From: Roseovarius nitratireducens
Lineage (GTDB): Bacteria > Pseudomonadota > Alphaproteobacteria > Rhodobacterales > Rhodobacteraceae
DNA: 64,000 nucleotides
Direction: 5' to 3'
Assembly: GCF_002925845.1 (NCBI RefSeq)
Contig: NZ_PDNI01000084.1
Coordinates: 1 to 64,000, forward strand
Part shown: positions 44,594 to 53,084 of the stretch, piece after piece
Numbering within the stretch: the first letter of the stretch is position 1
Layout of the letters: each line of letters opens with the position of its first letter
Translations under genes and position numbers: made by a program
The notes under the pieces: model-generated
What the model saw: only the letters and a program-made list of their open reading frames with translations
What the model was told of the DNA's origin: nothing
Database searches by the model: none

Positions 44594-44967
44594 GTCACCA
44601 CCGCCCGCATCGCCCAGGCCCCGAGCGCGACCGCCGCCAGCGACAGGACCACCGACAGCCCGACATAGGACAACGCCGCGCCCATCGCACCCCGCTCATA
44701 GAGCGTCAGCGCCTCCAGCGAGAAGGTCGAGAACGTGGTGAACCCGCCCAGGATGCCGGTGACAAGGAACGGGTTGAGATGGTCGAAACCGCGATGGAAC
44801 GAGAGCACGACCAGCGCACCGATGAGGAACGAGCCCAGCACGTTGACCGTCAGCACCCCCAGAGGAAAGCCGGGGGACGCGACCCGCGCCATACCCAGGG
44901 TCACCCCGAGGCGCAGCACCGCGCCCAGCGCGCCGCCAGCGGCCACCTGGAGAATGGTCATCATCAT
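44590..44967 (-). CDS. crcB: Fluoride channel CrcB/Fluc
   Basis: This 125-residue protein with four membrane segments forms dimeric fluoride exporters. Signature parts are GGALGAVLRLGVTL, GVLTVNVLGSFLIGALV and the central GGFTTFSTFSLEAL, which contains the Phe/Thr fluoride pathway. The start is one of three consecutive Met codons (44967 used). No fluoride riboswitch was recognised upstream; instead an 11-bp tandem repeat lies at 45032-45075. Confidence 0.92.
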   Translation of the reverse strand: MMMTILQVAAGGALGAVLRLGVTLGMARVASPGFPLGVLTVNVLGSFLIGALVVLSFHRGFDHLNPFLVTGILGGFTTFSTFSLEALTLYERGAMGAALSYVGLSVVLSLAAVALGAWAMRAVVT

Positions 44968-45031
44968 GGCGCGGTGTCTCGCGCGGGGCCCCGGGGTTGT
45001 CAAGCGCGCTGCGCGCCGACCGCTCCATGGC

Positions 45032-45075
45032 ACCGACGGAATACCGACGCGATACCGACAGAATACCGACACCGG
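45032..45075. repeat. Four 11-bp tandem repeats upstream of crcB
   Basis: ACCGAC recurs at 45032, 45043, 45054 and 45065, each followed by five variable bases, mostly ending AAT or GAT, giving an exact 11-base period close to one helical turn. It lies 65-110 bases before crcB and just beyond the rpsU terminator. It may be a phased binding-site array or a simple sequence repeat. Confidence 0.7.
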
Positions 45076-45090
45076 AAAATGGCCTCCCCC

Positions 45091-45135
45091 CAAAACGACA
45101 AACCCCCGAAGCATCCGCCCGGGGGTCGTCTTTTT
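45091..45135 (-). terminator. rpsU terminator
   Basis: On the minus strand, CGACCCCCGG ... CGGGGGTTTGTCG followed by TTTT forms a GC-rich hairpin 31 bases after the rpsU stop. The + strand also has TTTTT after the hairpin, so it can work in both directions. Confidence 0.75.
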
Positions 45136-45165
45136 CGTGTCACGAGTGAGTCGCGGCGGACGCGC

Positions 45166-45372
45166 TCAGAGCAGACCTTCGCGCTGCGCTTTCTTGCGTG
45201 CCAGTTTCCGGGCACGGCGAATCGCTTCGGCCTTCTCGCGCGCCTTTTTCTCGGACGGTTTCTCGAAATGCTGCTTGAGCTTCATTTCGCGGAAAACGCC
45301 TTCGCGCTGCAATTTCTTCTTCAGGGCACGGAGCGCCTGATCGACATTGTTGTCGCGAACACTAACCTGCAT
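45166..45372 (-). CDS. rpsU: 30S ribosomal protein S21
   Basis: S21 is a small-subunit protein that helps start translation. The 68-residue, strongly basic protein begins [21 protein letters not shown] and has the conserved [20 protein letters not shown] helix. Length is standard for alphaproteobacteria. It is divergent from the COQ9 gene, a pairing common in this group, and ends at a clear terminator. Confidence 0.97.
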   Translation of the reverse strand: MQVSVRDNNVDQALRALKKKLQREGVFREMKLKQHFEKPSEKKAREKAEAIRRARKLARKKAQREGLL

Positions 45373-45476
45373 GTGGTGTCACCACCTTCCCAAGTTGAAG
45401 TTGCAATAAGTTGCAGGAAATGGCCGTATAGCAAAGCGTCCCTGGCTTGTCTAGGGTGCCCGAAAGGGGGAATCCG

Positions 45477-46166
45477 ATGCCCGATACCGATGTGAAAACC
45501 CGCCTTCTGGAGGCCGCCAAACCGCACGTACCCTTCGACGGGTGGAGCGAGACAACCCTGCGGCTGGCCGCCGCCGAGGCGGGGATTGACCGCGCGATGG
45601 TCGATGCCGTCTGCCCGCGCGGCGCGGTAGACCTCGCACTCGCCTTTCACGAGGCGGGCGATGCCGCGATGGTCGATGCATTGCAGGCCGCCGATCTCGG
45701 CGCGATGCGGTTTCGCGACCGGGTGGGTTTTGCCGTGCGCACCCGGCTCGATCTGGTCGAGGATCGCGAACTTGTGCGGCGCGGCATGACGCTTTTTGCC
45801 CTGCCCCAGCACGCCCCCGACGGCACCGGCGCCCTGTGGCGCACCGCCGATCGCATCTGGACGGCGCTGGGCGACACGTCGCGCGACATCAACTGGTATA
45901 CCAAGCGCGCCACGCTCTCGGGCGTCTACGGCGCGACCGTGCTCTACTGGCTCGGAGACCAGAGCGAGGGACAGGCGCGGACATGGGAATTCCTCGACCG
46001 CCGCATCGACGACGTGATGCAGATCGAAAAGGTCAAGGCAAAGGCCCGCGAGAACCGGCTCGTCTCTGGCCTGATGGCCGGACCGCTTGGCTTCCTCGGG
46101 CGCTTCAAAGCCCCCGGGGACCGGCAACAAGCCGGGATGCCGGGCCGGTGGCGCACACCGAACTGA
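45477..46166 (+). CDS. COQ9-family ubiquinone biosynthesis protein
   Basis: The 229-residue protein has a TetR-like N-terminal helical region (KTRLLEAAKPHVPFDGWSE, TLRLAAAEAGID) and the COQ9 C-terminal domain with DINWYTKRATLSGVYGATVLYW, which binds isoprenoid lipids. In mitochondria COQ9 presents ubiquinone precursors to COQ7. The ATG at 45477 is preceded by AAAGGGGG. Downstream genes follow within 13 bases, suggesting an operon with the quinone oxidoreductase. Confidence 0.9.
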   Translation: MPDTDVKTRLLEAAKPHVPFDGWSETTLRLAAAEAGIDRAMVDAVCPRGAVDLALAFHEAGDAAMVDALQAADLGAMRFRDRVGFAVRTRLDLVEDRELVRRGMTLFALPQHAPDGTGALWRTADRIWTALGDTSRDINWYTKRATLSGVYGATVLYWLGDQSEGQARTWEFLDRRIDDVMQIEKVKAKARENRLVSGLMAGPLGFLGRFKAPGDRQQAGMPGRWRTPN

Positions 46167-46179
46167 AGAAAGGCAAGAC

Positions 46180-47163
46180 ATGACAAAGACGATGACGGCG
46201 GTCGAAATCGCCGAACCGGGCGGCCCCGATGTGCTGCGCGCCACCACCCGCCCGGTGCCGGAGCCAGCGACGGACGAGGTTCTCATCCGGCTCAAATGGG
46301 CCGGCGTGAACCGGCCCGACGCTCTGCAACGCGCAGGGATGTACGCGCCGCCGCCCGGCGCGTCGGACCTGCCCGGGCTCGAGGGCGCGGGCGAGATCGT
46401 AGCCTGCGGCGCGGGCGTGAGCGACCTCGCCGTCGGCGACAAGGTCTGCGCGCTCTTGCCCGGCGGCGGCTATGCGCAATACGTGACCACCCCGGCGGCA
46501 CATTGCCTGCCCGTCCCCGCAGGAATGGAGTTGCGCGAGGCCGCCTGCCTTCCCGAGACCTTCTTTACCGTCTGGTCCAACGTTTTCGGGCGCGGGGCAC
46601 TCAAGGGCGGCGAGCGGTTCCTCGTGCATGGCGGCTCTTCGGGCATCGGCACCACCGCCATCCAACTGGCCCACGCCTTCGGCGCGCGGGTCTTTGCCAC
46701 CGCCGGATCGGCCGAGAAATGCGCGGTCTGCGAACGCCTGGGAGCGGAGCGCGCGATCAATTACCGAGAGGAGGATTTCGTCGAGGTGCTGCGCGCGGAG
46801 GGCGGGGCCGACCTGATCCTCGACATGGTCGGCGGCGATTACCTGCCGCGCAACGTCAAGGCGCTGGCCGATGACGGGCGGCTGGTGCAGATCGCGTTCC
46901 TGCAAGGCCCCAAGGTGGAATTGAACTTCGCGCAGGTAATGATGCGCCGCCTGACGATCACCGGCAGCACTCTGCGCCCGCAGAGCGACCTCGCCAAGGC
47001 GCGCATCGCCGAAGGGCTGCGCACACATGTCTGGCCGTTGATCGAGGCGGGGCGCGTTGCGCCGGTGATGGATTCCGAGTTCCCGCTGGAAGAGGCGGCG
47101 GCCGCCCACGAAAGGATGGAATCGAGCGCGCATATCGGCAAGATCGTCCTCAGGGTGGACTGA
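46180..47163 (+). CDS. NAD(P)H-quinone oxidoreductase, PIG3-like MDR
   Basis: The 327-residue medium-chain dehydrogenase lacks the structural zinc Cys cluster. It shows LIRLKWAGVNRPDALQRAGMY, PGLEGAGEIVACG, the NADPH motif VHGGSSGIGTTAIQLAHAFG and FFTVWSNVF, as in PIG3/QOR enzymes, and ends HERMESSAHIGKIVL. It reduces quinones or other carbonyls with NADPH. It follows the COQ9 gene by 13 bases, which fits quinone metabolism. Confidence 0.9.
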   Translation: MTKTMTAVEIAEPGGPDVLRATTRPVPEPATDEVLIRLKWAGVNRPDALQRAGMYAPPPGASDLPGLEGAGEIVACGAGVSDLAVGDKVCALLPGGGYAQYVTTPAAHCLPVPAGMELREAACLPETFFTVWSNVFGRGALKGGERFLVHGGSSGIGTTAIQLAHAFGARVFATAGSAEKCAVCERLGAERAINYREEDFVEVLRAEGGADLILDMVGGDYLPRNVKALADDGRLVQIAFLQGPKVELNFAQVMMRRLTITGSTLRPQSDLAKARIAEGLRTHVWPLIEAGRVAPVMDSEFPLEEAAAAHERMESSAHIGKIVLRVD

Positions 47164-47164
47164 C

Positions 47165-48280
47165 TTGGACTTGGTCCCGCTGGCTATCCTCGCGCTCGCC
47201 GCGCTGAGCCTCGGCCTGAGCGCGGTGGCGATCCGGCGCGACAGGCCGCTGTGCTGGCGCTTCGCGGTGCCCGACCCGCTCCCCGAAACGGGCAATGGGC
47301 GGTTCTGCACCGTTCTCGACCATCGCCCCGAGACCGGGCAGGCGCATGCGCCCGCAATCGTGCCACGCGAAGATGGCGTTTCGGTGCTCTGGTTCCAAGG
47401 ATCCGCCGAGGCGCAACCGGACGTGGATATCTGGGGCGTGGACTTGCGGCGGCAAGGTGACACGTGGCAGGCATCGGAGCCCGAGCCACACCTCACCCGC
47501 AAAGGCCTTGGACGTGCGCTGGCGCCGCATCAGCTTGTCGTGACGCTGGGCAACACGATGTCGCATGACGGCACCCCTGGGCACCTGCTGGCGACCGTGG
47601 TCTCGGTGGGGGGATGGGCGATGGCGGCCATCGCCGATGTCACGATGTCGCGCGACGGGCCGGTGACGGCAAGCAAGCTCGACCTGTCGCCGATCCTCAA
47701 CCGGTCCTTTCTCGTGAAATCGCCGATGCTGGCCTATGAAGACGGAAGCTACGCCCTGCCCGCCTATTTCGAGATGGGGCCGACCTTCGGCGCACTGGTC
47801 CGCTTCGACGATGCGGGCCGCGTGCGTGACCGGCGTTGGATGCGCAGCCGACGCGCCAAGGTGATCCAGCCGATGATCGTGCCACTTGACGCGCAGCGCG
47901 CGCTGGCTTTCCTGCGCGATTTCGACCGCAGCGATGCCCTCTGGCTGAGCCGTACCGAAGATGGTGGGCAGGACTGGAGCGCGCCAGAACCCACAGGCCA
48001 TTACAACCCGAGCGCTCCGGTGGCGGCGCTTTCGCTGGGCGACGGTCGACTCCTGATGGCCGCGAATGCCGATCCCGCCGCGCCCGATGCGCTGATCCTG
48101 TCGGTGTCGGACGACGAGGGCACGAGTTGGCGCGAGATTCACCGGCTTACGGGCCCGGGCGCGCTGCGCTACCCGATGCTGCGCCGGGTGGGCGGCGAGA
48201 TCGTGCTGGTTCATTCCACCGGCGGCAAGCACGGTGTCGCGGCACATGTATTCGACGCGGCATGGGTGGCAGCGCGATGA
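47165..48280 (+). CDS. Sialidase-like BNR-repeat protein with N-terminal anchor
   Basis: The 371-residue protein has one N-terminal membrane segment (about 3-22) followed by a beta-propeller with Asp boxes SRTEDGGQDW and SVSDDEGTSW. The frame matches the exo-alpha-sialidase / neuraminidase superfamily (PTPFGALVRFDD-like strand, SPMLAYEDGSYALPAYFEMG, GHYNPSAPVAALSLGDGRLL). The catalytic residues of true sialidases are not obvious, so a sialidase activity is unproven. The start is TTG 47165, directly after the quinone reductase. It overlaps the membrane protein gene by ATGA. Confidence 0.72.
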   Translation: MDLVPLAILALAALSLGLSAVAIRRDRPLCWRFAVPDPLPETGNGRFCTVLDHRPETGQAHAPAIVPREDGVSVLWFQGSAEAQPDVDIWGVDLRRQGDTWQASEPEPHLTRKGLGRALAPHQLVVTLGNTMSHDGTPGHLLATVVSVGGWAMAAIADVTMSRDGPVTASKLDLSPILNRSFLVKSPMLAYEDGSYALPAYFEMGPTFGALVRFDDAGRVRDRRWMRSRRAKVIQPMIVPLDAQRALAFLRDFDRSDALWLSRTEDGGQDWSAPEPTGHYNPSAPVAALSLGDGRLLMAANADPAAPDALILSVSDDEGTSWREIHRLTGPGALRYPMLRRVGGEIVLVHSTGGKHGVAAHVFDAAWVAAR

Positions 48281-48825
48281 GAGCGACGTTGGATCACATC
48301 GCGCTGGCGATCGTGTTGGGCTGGATGGGCTTCGCGCTGGCGGGTCTCGTGGCAGGGCCCGCGCTCGCGAGCATCGCCGGGGGCATGGTGTCGGCGCTGG
48401 TTCTGGTCCTGCAACGCAGCACCCCGGTGGCCGGGGCGATGGCGCTTCTGTCGCCCTTGGGCGTGATGCTGCCCGCACTTGCCCTGCGCGATGTGTCGGC
48501 GGCATGGGGGCTACCCGTACTGCCGTTCGGCACGGTAGAAATCTCCGTGTTCCTCGCCGCCTATGCCGCCTTTCTCGCCTCGGCGATGGGTCTGTTGCCG
48601 GTCGATCTCTACCGGCTTGGCTACGCCCCCCGGCCAGTGGCGGCGATGGTACTGATCGTGTGTGCCTACGGGCTCGTGGCGGGCTCACTATTCCTGCCTC
48701 TGGTGGCCGTCACCGGGCAGGTGCTGTGGGTTGCCGGGCTGGGCAGCAGCAACTGGTTCGATCACGTCCTCCATGCGATGCTGATGCCGGTGGCGGTGGT
48801 GGTGCTCCTGATGCAGGTCTTTTGA
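48277..48825 (+). CDS. Six-segment membrane protein partnered with BNR protein
   Basis: The 182-residue protein is strongly hydrophobic with about six membrane segments (residues ~8-28, 30-47, 54-72, 88-108, 121-146, 160-180) and short loops. I do not recognise a family. ATG 48277 overlaps the BNR-protein stop by ATGA, so the two are translated together, and the membrane protein may anchor, export or serve the propeller protein. It converges with the RNase T2 gene. Confidence 0.68.
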   Translation: MRATLDHIALAIVLGWMGFALAGLVAGPALASIAGGMVSALVLVLQRSTPVAGAMALLSPLGVMLPALALRDVSAAWGLPVLPFGTVEISVFLAAYAAFLASAMGLLPVDLYRLGYAPRPVAAMVLIVCAYGLVAGSLFLPLVAVTGQVLWVAGLGSSNWFDHVLHAMLMPVAVVVLLMQVF

Positions 48826-48871
48826 CCGGTCGCGACGGCCGGATTTCGAGTCTTTTCAGCAAGAAGAAGCG

Positions 48872-49501
48872 TTATCGAACGGGATCAAGCAGCGCATCCC
48901 GCATCGCGCAGTCGCGGACCACGTCGCGACCGCAGGGCACCGGCTCCAGCGATTTCGTGAGACACAACCGCGCCTCCTGGATGCGGCCCGCGCGGCAGGT
49001 GATGGTGAGCATGTCGCGCTCCCAGCCCGGGTTCGCCTCCAGAAATGCCTCTTCCACGACGCGCGCGGGCAGTTTCACTGGACGATCGAGCGTGCGAAAG
49101 ACCTCCGGGCGGTTGACCTGCGCATAGGCGCGCCGGGCCAGCGCAAAGTAATCCTCTGGCGACAGGCCCGAACAGGTCCCGTGCTTTTTCCACTGGTGCC
49201 ACGCGAGACCGGGCGCGCCCATGATATCGGCCATGCCGGCGGTCATGCCACGCGAGGGCGGTCGGTGCGCGCTCTGGCAATGCGCGGGCCATCCCCGGTG
49301 ATATTGCGGCCACAGCCCGTGAAGCACCCAGCCATGCTCTTGCGCACATTGCGCGGCCCCGCGTTCGCGACCCTCGAGCGCGCACCACGTGGGCGACCAG
49401 CTCAGCGACAGCACGTAGTAATCGAACACGCCCGCGCGGTCGGCCCGCGCCGGAAGTGCGGCCAGCAATAGCACCGCTGTCAGTCGCACGAGAGAGCGCA
49501 T
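48872..49501 (-). CDS. Ribonuclease T2-family enzyme
   Basis: The 209-residue secreted nuclease has a signal peptide (MRSLVRLTAVLLLAALPARA) and both catalytic blocks: HGLWPQY (CAS I) and WHQWKKHGTCSG (CAS II) with active-site His residues. RNase T2 cleaves RNA to 3'-phosphates in the periplasm or outside, supplying nucleotides. ATG 49501 was chosen for the signal peptide. Cys residues support several disulfides. Divergent from trcR. Confidence 0.92.
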   Translation of the reverse strand: MRSLVRLTAVLLLAALPARADRAGVFDYYVLSLSWSPTWCALEGRERGAAQCAQEHGWVLHGLWPQYHRGWPAHCQSAHRPPSRGMTAGMADIMGAPGLAWHQWKKHGTCSGLSPEDYFALARRAYAQVNRPEVFRTLDRPVKLPARVVEEAFLEANPGWERDMLTITCRAGRIQEARLCLTKSLEPVPCGRDVVRDCAMRDALLDPVR

Positions 49502-49635
49502 TCTTGCTCTTTCCTTTTCAGCCCGGGTTGAGTATATGGCACGGGATTTCCCCGACAATGGAAACTCGTCCCGGTCGTGCCGGGACCGCCCTCGCCGGGC
49601 GCCGAAAAAGACGTGAGTGAAGGAGACGTGGCATC

Positions 49636-50418
49636 ATGTCCAAGCCAATCATGACCAAGGCCACCGCCGTCTGGCTGGTGGACAACACGACGATCAGCTT
49701 CAAGCAGATCGCGGATTTCTGCGGGTTGCACGAGTTGGAGGTGCAGGGCATCGCCGATGGCGACGTCGCCACCGGCGTCAAGGGATTCGACCCGATTGCC
49801 AACAACCAGCTGACCACCGAGGAAATCGCGCGGGCCGAGAAAGACCCTGCGCACAAGTTGCGGCTCAAGTTCAACGCCGCAGCACAGGGCGAGGAAAAAC
49901 GCCGAGGACCACGCTACACGCCACTGTCGAAACGGCAGGATCGGCCCAACGCGATCCTGTGGCTGGTCAAGTTCCACCCCGAGCTTGCCGACAGCCAGAT
50001 CGCGCGGCTTGTTGGCACCACCAAGCCCACGATCACCTCGATCCGCGAGCGCACGCATTGGAACATCGCCAACATGCAGCCCGTCGATCCGGTGGCACTC
50101 GGACTGTGCAAGCAGAGCGAGCTTGACGCCGCCGTGCAAAAGGCCGCCGAGAAAAAAGCGGCCGAGGGTGCGGCAATGAGCGATGACGAGCGTCGCAAGC
50201 TCCTGAGCACCGAGCAGAGTCTCGGCGGCGATACCGAGCCGCGCATCCCGACGGCGATCGAGGGGCTGGAAAGCTTTACCCTCTCCGGTGACCCGGACGC
50301 GGACGACAAGCAACGCGACAAGTTCGATGCCGACAGCTTGTTCAACCTGCCCTCCGATTCCGGGGACGAGGAGGACGAGGACGAGGACGCCAACAAAGAC
50401 GAGGACAACCACCGCTGA
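49636..50418 (+). CDS. trcR: TrcR-family cell-cycle regulator (DUF1013)
   Basis: The 260-residue protein matches DUF1013/TrcR, a conserved alphaproteobacterial regulator. Features are ATAVWLVDNTTISFKQIADFC, the central RHPNAILWL-like RPNAILWLVKFHPELADS and IARLVGTTKPTITSIRERTH with HTH character, and an acidic tail (DSGDEEDEDEDANKDEDNH). TrcR is reported to associate with RNA polymerase and to act in the cell cycle of related bacteria. Start at ATG 49636 with GGAGACG nearby. Confidence 0.88.
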   Translation: MSKPIMTKATAVWLVDNTTISFKQIADFCGLHELEVQGIADGDVATGVKGFDPIANNQLTTEEIARAEKDPAHKLRLKFNAAAQGEEKRRGPRYTPLSKRQDRPNAILWLVKFHPELADSQIARLVGTTKPTITSIRERTHWNIANMQPVDPVALGLCKQSELDAAVQKAAEKKAAEGAAMSDDERRKLLSTEQSLGGDTEPRIPTAIEGLESFTLSGDPDADDKQRDKFDADSLFNLPSDSGDEEDEDEDANKDEDNHR

Positions 50419-50478
50419 GCGCTCAGTGCTGCCCGGCATCGACGCGCCGGGCGTGACAGGCGGCGGGGAGGACGGATC

Positions 50479-51612
50479 ATGCGTATCGCCGTGATCGGGC
50501 GGGGTCTCATCGGTGCGGCAGCCGCGCGCCACCTCGCGCGCGCTGGGCAGGATGTTGTTCTCATTGGCCCGGACGAGCCGCCCCGGATGGCGGATCATCA
50601 CGGCGTCTTCGGCAGCCATTACGACGAGGGCCGCATCACCCGCAGCCTCGATCCTGACCCGTTCTGGAGCCGGGTGAGCCACGCCTCGATCGCGCGCTAT
50701 ACCGAGATCGAGGCGCAAGCCGGTATCTCCTTCTACACCGAGCGTGGTGTGGTCATGGCAGGCCCCGAGGGCAGCCGCGCGATGGAGTGTATCGGCGCGG
50801 TTGCGGCGCGCGACGGAATCGAATGCGACCGTCTTGACGATGTGGAGCTTGCCAGACGCTTTCCCGATTTCCACTTTTCACCCGGCACCATGGGCTGGCA
50901 CGAGCCACGCCGCGCCGGTTTCATCAGCCCCCGCCGCCTGGTTGCCGCGCAGACACGCGCGGCGGAACGCGCGGGTGCACAGGTGATCGCGGCGCGTGTG
51001 CTGGCATTCGACGAGGGAAACGACGGGATAACGATCCGTCACGAAGCCGGCCAAACCGAGGCGGCGCGCGTCCTTGTCGCGGCGGGAGCCTATACCGGCG
51101 CGCTGACCGGCGGGGCGGTGCCGCTGACGGTGATGGCGCGCACGGTGGCGTTCTTCGAGGTGAGCGAGGCCGAGGCGGCGCGACTGAGCGCGCTGCCACC
51201 GCTCATTTACCTCCACGCACATGGCGATGGCCCCTACCTGCTGCCGCCGATCCGCTATCCCGATGGCCGCTGGTATCTCAAGATGGGTGGCGATTCAGTA
51301 GATCGCCCGCTCGGTTCTCCCACCGAGATCGGCGACTGGTTCCGCTCGGGCGGCAACCCGGAGGTAGCGCGCGACCTCAATGAGCAGATCCGCGCGCGGA
51401 TGCCCGGGCTGCAAGTCACGGCCACGCATCACGCCGCCTGTGTGACGAGTTTCACCCCCGAGGACCAGGCGCGCATCGCCATGTTATCCGACCGTGTCGG
51501 CGTGGCGACGGCTGGTTGCGGGCGCGGCGCCAAATGCTCGGACGAGCTTGGGCGTCTCGGGGCGGAAGCGATTCTCGGACATACCCTGCCCCGCCCGGCA
51601 CAGGCGGATTGA
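50479..51612 (+). CDS. FAD-dependent oxidase of the sarcosine/N-methyltryptophan oxidase type
   Basis: The 377-residue DAO-family protein begins MRIAVIGRGLIGAAAARHLA (FAD-binding GxGxxG) and has GVFGSHYDEGRITRSL, matching the oxidase family. The AACVTSFTPED stretch places Cys321 where monomeric sarcosine oxidase forms its covalent bond to FAD, and GCGRGAKCSDELG closes the FAD site. It likely oxidises a methylated or secondary amine with H2O2 release. Substrate unknown; it is close to trcR by 60 bases. Confidence 0.82.
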   Translation: MRIAVIGRGLIGAAAARHLARAGQDVVLIGPDEPPRMADHHGVFGSHYDEGRITRSLDPDPFWSRVSHASIARYTEIEAQAGISFYTERGVVMAGPEGSRAMECIGAVAARDGIECDRLDDVELARRFPDFHFSPGTMGWHEPRRAGFISPRRLVAAQTRAAERAGAQVIAARVLAFDEGNDGITIRHEAGQTEAARVLVAAGAYTGALTGGAVPLTVMARTVAFFEVSEAEAARLSALPPLIYLHAHGDGPYLLPPIRYPDGRWYLKMGGDSVDRPLGSPTEIGDWFRSGGNPEVARDLNEQIRARMPGLQVTATHHAACVTSFTPEDQARIAMLSDRVGVATAGCGRGAKCSDELGRLGAEAILGHTLPRPAQAD

Positions 51613-51639
51613 ACACGGGCGCATAGATTCTTTTGCCCG

Positions 51640-51803
51640 ACCCGAGAAATGTCTTGCGTGGTCCGCTAGCCGGCCCTATCTGCCCCGAGATAGACGCCAA
51701 CGCACGCGCCTCTGGCCGGTGGTCCTGCCGCCCGTGTTTACGTAGCGACGGTAACGTCTCCTTTTGGAACTGTAAGGGCTGAATGCCCGGGTCTTGATCG
51801 GAG
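51640..51803 (+). promoter_or_regulatory. Candidate speF-type leader RNA upstream of ornithine decarboxylase
   Basis: The ~190 bases before the decarboxylase lack a gene and hold a structured leader: GTTTACGTAGCGACGGTAACG (51735-51755 region, with ACGT arms that can pair), a GGGC-TGAAT-GCCC hairpin near 51777-51789, and the ribosome site GGAG at 51800. Alphaproteobacterial ornithine decarboxylase genes are known to carry the conserved speF leader; resemblance is from memory and boundaries are approximate. Confidence 0.5.
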
Positions 51804-51809
51804 ATGACC

Positions 51810-52982
51810 ATGAACGCCTACGTAACGCCCTTTGCGGGCCGCGACGCCATTGCTTCGCCCTCCCCCCTCGTCGATTTCATCCGCTCCAACACCTTCGACC
51901 GCCCGACGCTCGTGCTGTCGCGGGACGTCGTGGCACAGAATTACCGCGCGCTGAAATCCGGGCTGGGCCGCGCCGATATCCATTACGCGGTCAAGGCCAA
52001 CCCGGCTCGCGAAGTGATCGAGACGCTGATCGCCGAGGGCGGACGCTTCGACGCCGCCTCGCGCGGCGAGATCGAGCTGTGCCTGGGCCTCGGAGCGAAA
52101 CCCGAGCATATTTCCTTTGGCAACACGGTGAAGCGTGCCAGCGACATCGCCTTTGCCCATGCTGCGGGGATCACCCTCTTCGCCGCCGATGCCGAGATGG
52201 AGATCGACAAGATCGCCGAGCACGCGCCGGGCGCACAGGTCTATATCCGGCTGCTGGTCGGCGCGACCGGGGCCGACTGGCCGCTCAGCCGCAAGTTCGG
52301 CTGTGCGCCGGAGCGTGCCGTCGCCCTGATGGATCAGGCCGCCTCGTTGGGCCTTGAGCCGGTTGGGCTGTCCTTTCATGTCGGCAGCCAGACCCGCCGG
52401 GCGGAGATGTGGCGCGACACGCTCGACCAGGTGGACGCAGTCTGGACCGAGGCGCGTGCCGCGGGGCATGCGCTGTCGCTCATCAATATCGGCGGCGGGT
52501 TCCCGGCTTTTTACGGCGACGAGATCGCCTCGCCCGGGCGCTATGCTGCCGACGTCATGATGATGGTCGAGCAACGCTTTCCCGGGGCTGCCCGCGTCAT
52601 GGCCGAACCGGGGCGCGGCATGGTGGCCGAGGCCGGCATGATCGCCGCCGAGGTACTACTGGTCAGCCGTAAATCCGACGCTGACCTGTGCCGCTGGGTC
52701 TATCTCGATATCGGTCGCTTTTCCGGGTTGGCCGAGACCGAGGGCGAGGCGATCCGCTACCCGTTCCTGACCGATCGCGATCACGAGGCGACCGGGCCCT
52801 GCATCCTTGCCGGGCCGTCCTGCGACAGCGCCGACGTCCTTTACGAAAAGCGTCCCGTGGCCCTGCCGGTCGGGCTGCGCGCCGGGGACCGGATCGTCAT
52901 CCGTTCATGCGGGGCCTACACGTCGAGCTATTCCTCGGTGGGCTTCAACGGGTTCCCGCCGCTGGATGTGATGGTGATCTGA
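51810..52982 (+). CDS. Ornithine/lysine decarboxylase, type III PLP fold
   Basis: The 390-residue enzyme makes putrescine (or cadaverine). It belongs to the alanine-racemase-fold decarboxylases, with the PLP Lys in IHYAVKANP, FHVGSQTR, GGGFPAFYGDEI, RVMAEPGRGMVAEAG and the C-terminal active-site Cys in GPSCDSADVL. Length fits the short bacterial ODC/LDC form. ATG 51810 was chosen because GGAG (51800-51803) is 6 bases upstream; ATG 51804 lies too close to it. Expression likely depends on the structured leader. Three hairpins follow its stop. Confidence 0.9.
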   Translation: MNAYVTPFAGRDAIASPSPLVDFIRSNTFDRPTLVLSRDVVAQNYRALKSGLGRADIHYAVKANPAREVIETLIAEGGRFDAASRGEIELCLGLGAKPEHISFGNTVKRASDIAFAHAAGITLFAADAEMEIDKIAEHAPGAQVYIRLLVGATGADWPLSRKFGCAPERAVALMDQAASLGLEPVGLSFHVGSQTRRAEMWRDTLDQVDAVWTEARAAGHALSLINIGGGFPAFYGDEIASPGRYAADVMMMVEQRFPGAARVMAEPGRGMVAEAGMIAAEVLLVSRKSDADLCRWVYLDIGRFSGLAETEGEAIRYPFLTDRDHEATGPCILAGPSCDSADVLYEKRPVALPVGLRAGDRIVIRSCGAYTSSYSSVGFNGFPPLDVMVI

Positions 52983-52995
52983 CGACCGCCATGCG

Positions 52996-53017
52996 CCGGA
53001 AACTTAAAAGTTTCCGG
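52996..53017. terminator. Hairpin 1 of triple terminator
   Basis: CCGGAAACTT-AA-AAGTTTCCGG is a perfect 10-bp stem, 14 bases after the ornithine decarboxylase stop, in a convergent intergenic region. Confidence 0.65.
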
Positions 53018-53018
53018 T

Positions 53019-53041
53019 CCGGAATTTTTTGAAAATTCCGG
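53019..53041. terminator. Hairpin 2 of triple terminator
   Basis: CCGGAATTTT-TTG-AAAATTCCGG is a perfect 10-bp stem directly after hairpin 1, with a run of T in its arm; usable from both strands. Confidence 0.6.
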
Positions 53042-53049
53042 CTCCGTCT

Positions 53050-53075
53050 CGCCCCGAAACCTGTGTTTCGGGGCG
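53050..53075. terminator. Hairpin 3 of triple terminator
   Basis: CGCCCCGAAAC-CTGT-GTTTCGGGGCG is a perfect 11-bp stem followed by ATTTGGATTTT on the + strand. It ends 10 bases before the tpa stop and can also end tpa transcripts. Confidence 0.7.
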
Positions 53076-53084
53076 ATTTGGATT

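Noticed and set aside
44968-45031. Fluoride riboswitch upstream of crcB
   Set aside because: I could not find the conserved riboswitch core or pseudoknot partners; only GC hairpins and the 11-bp repeats are present.
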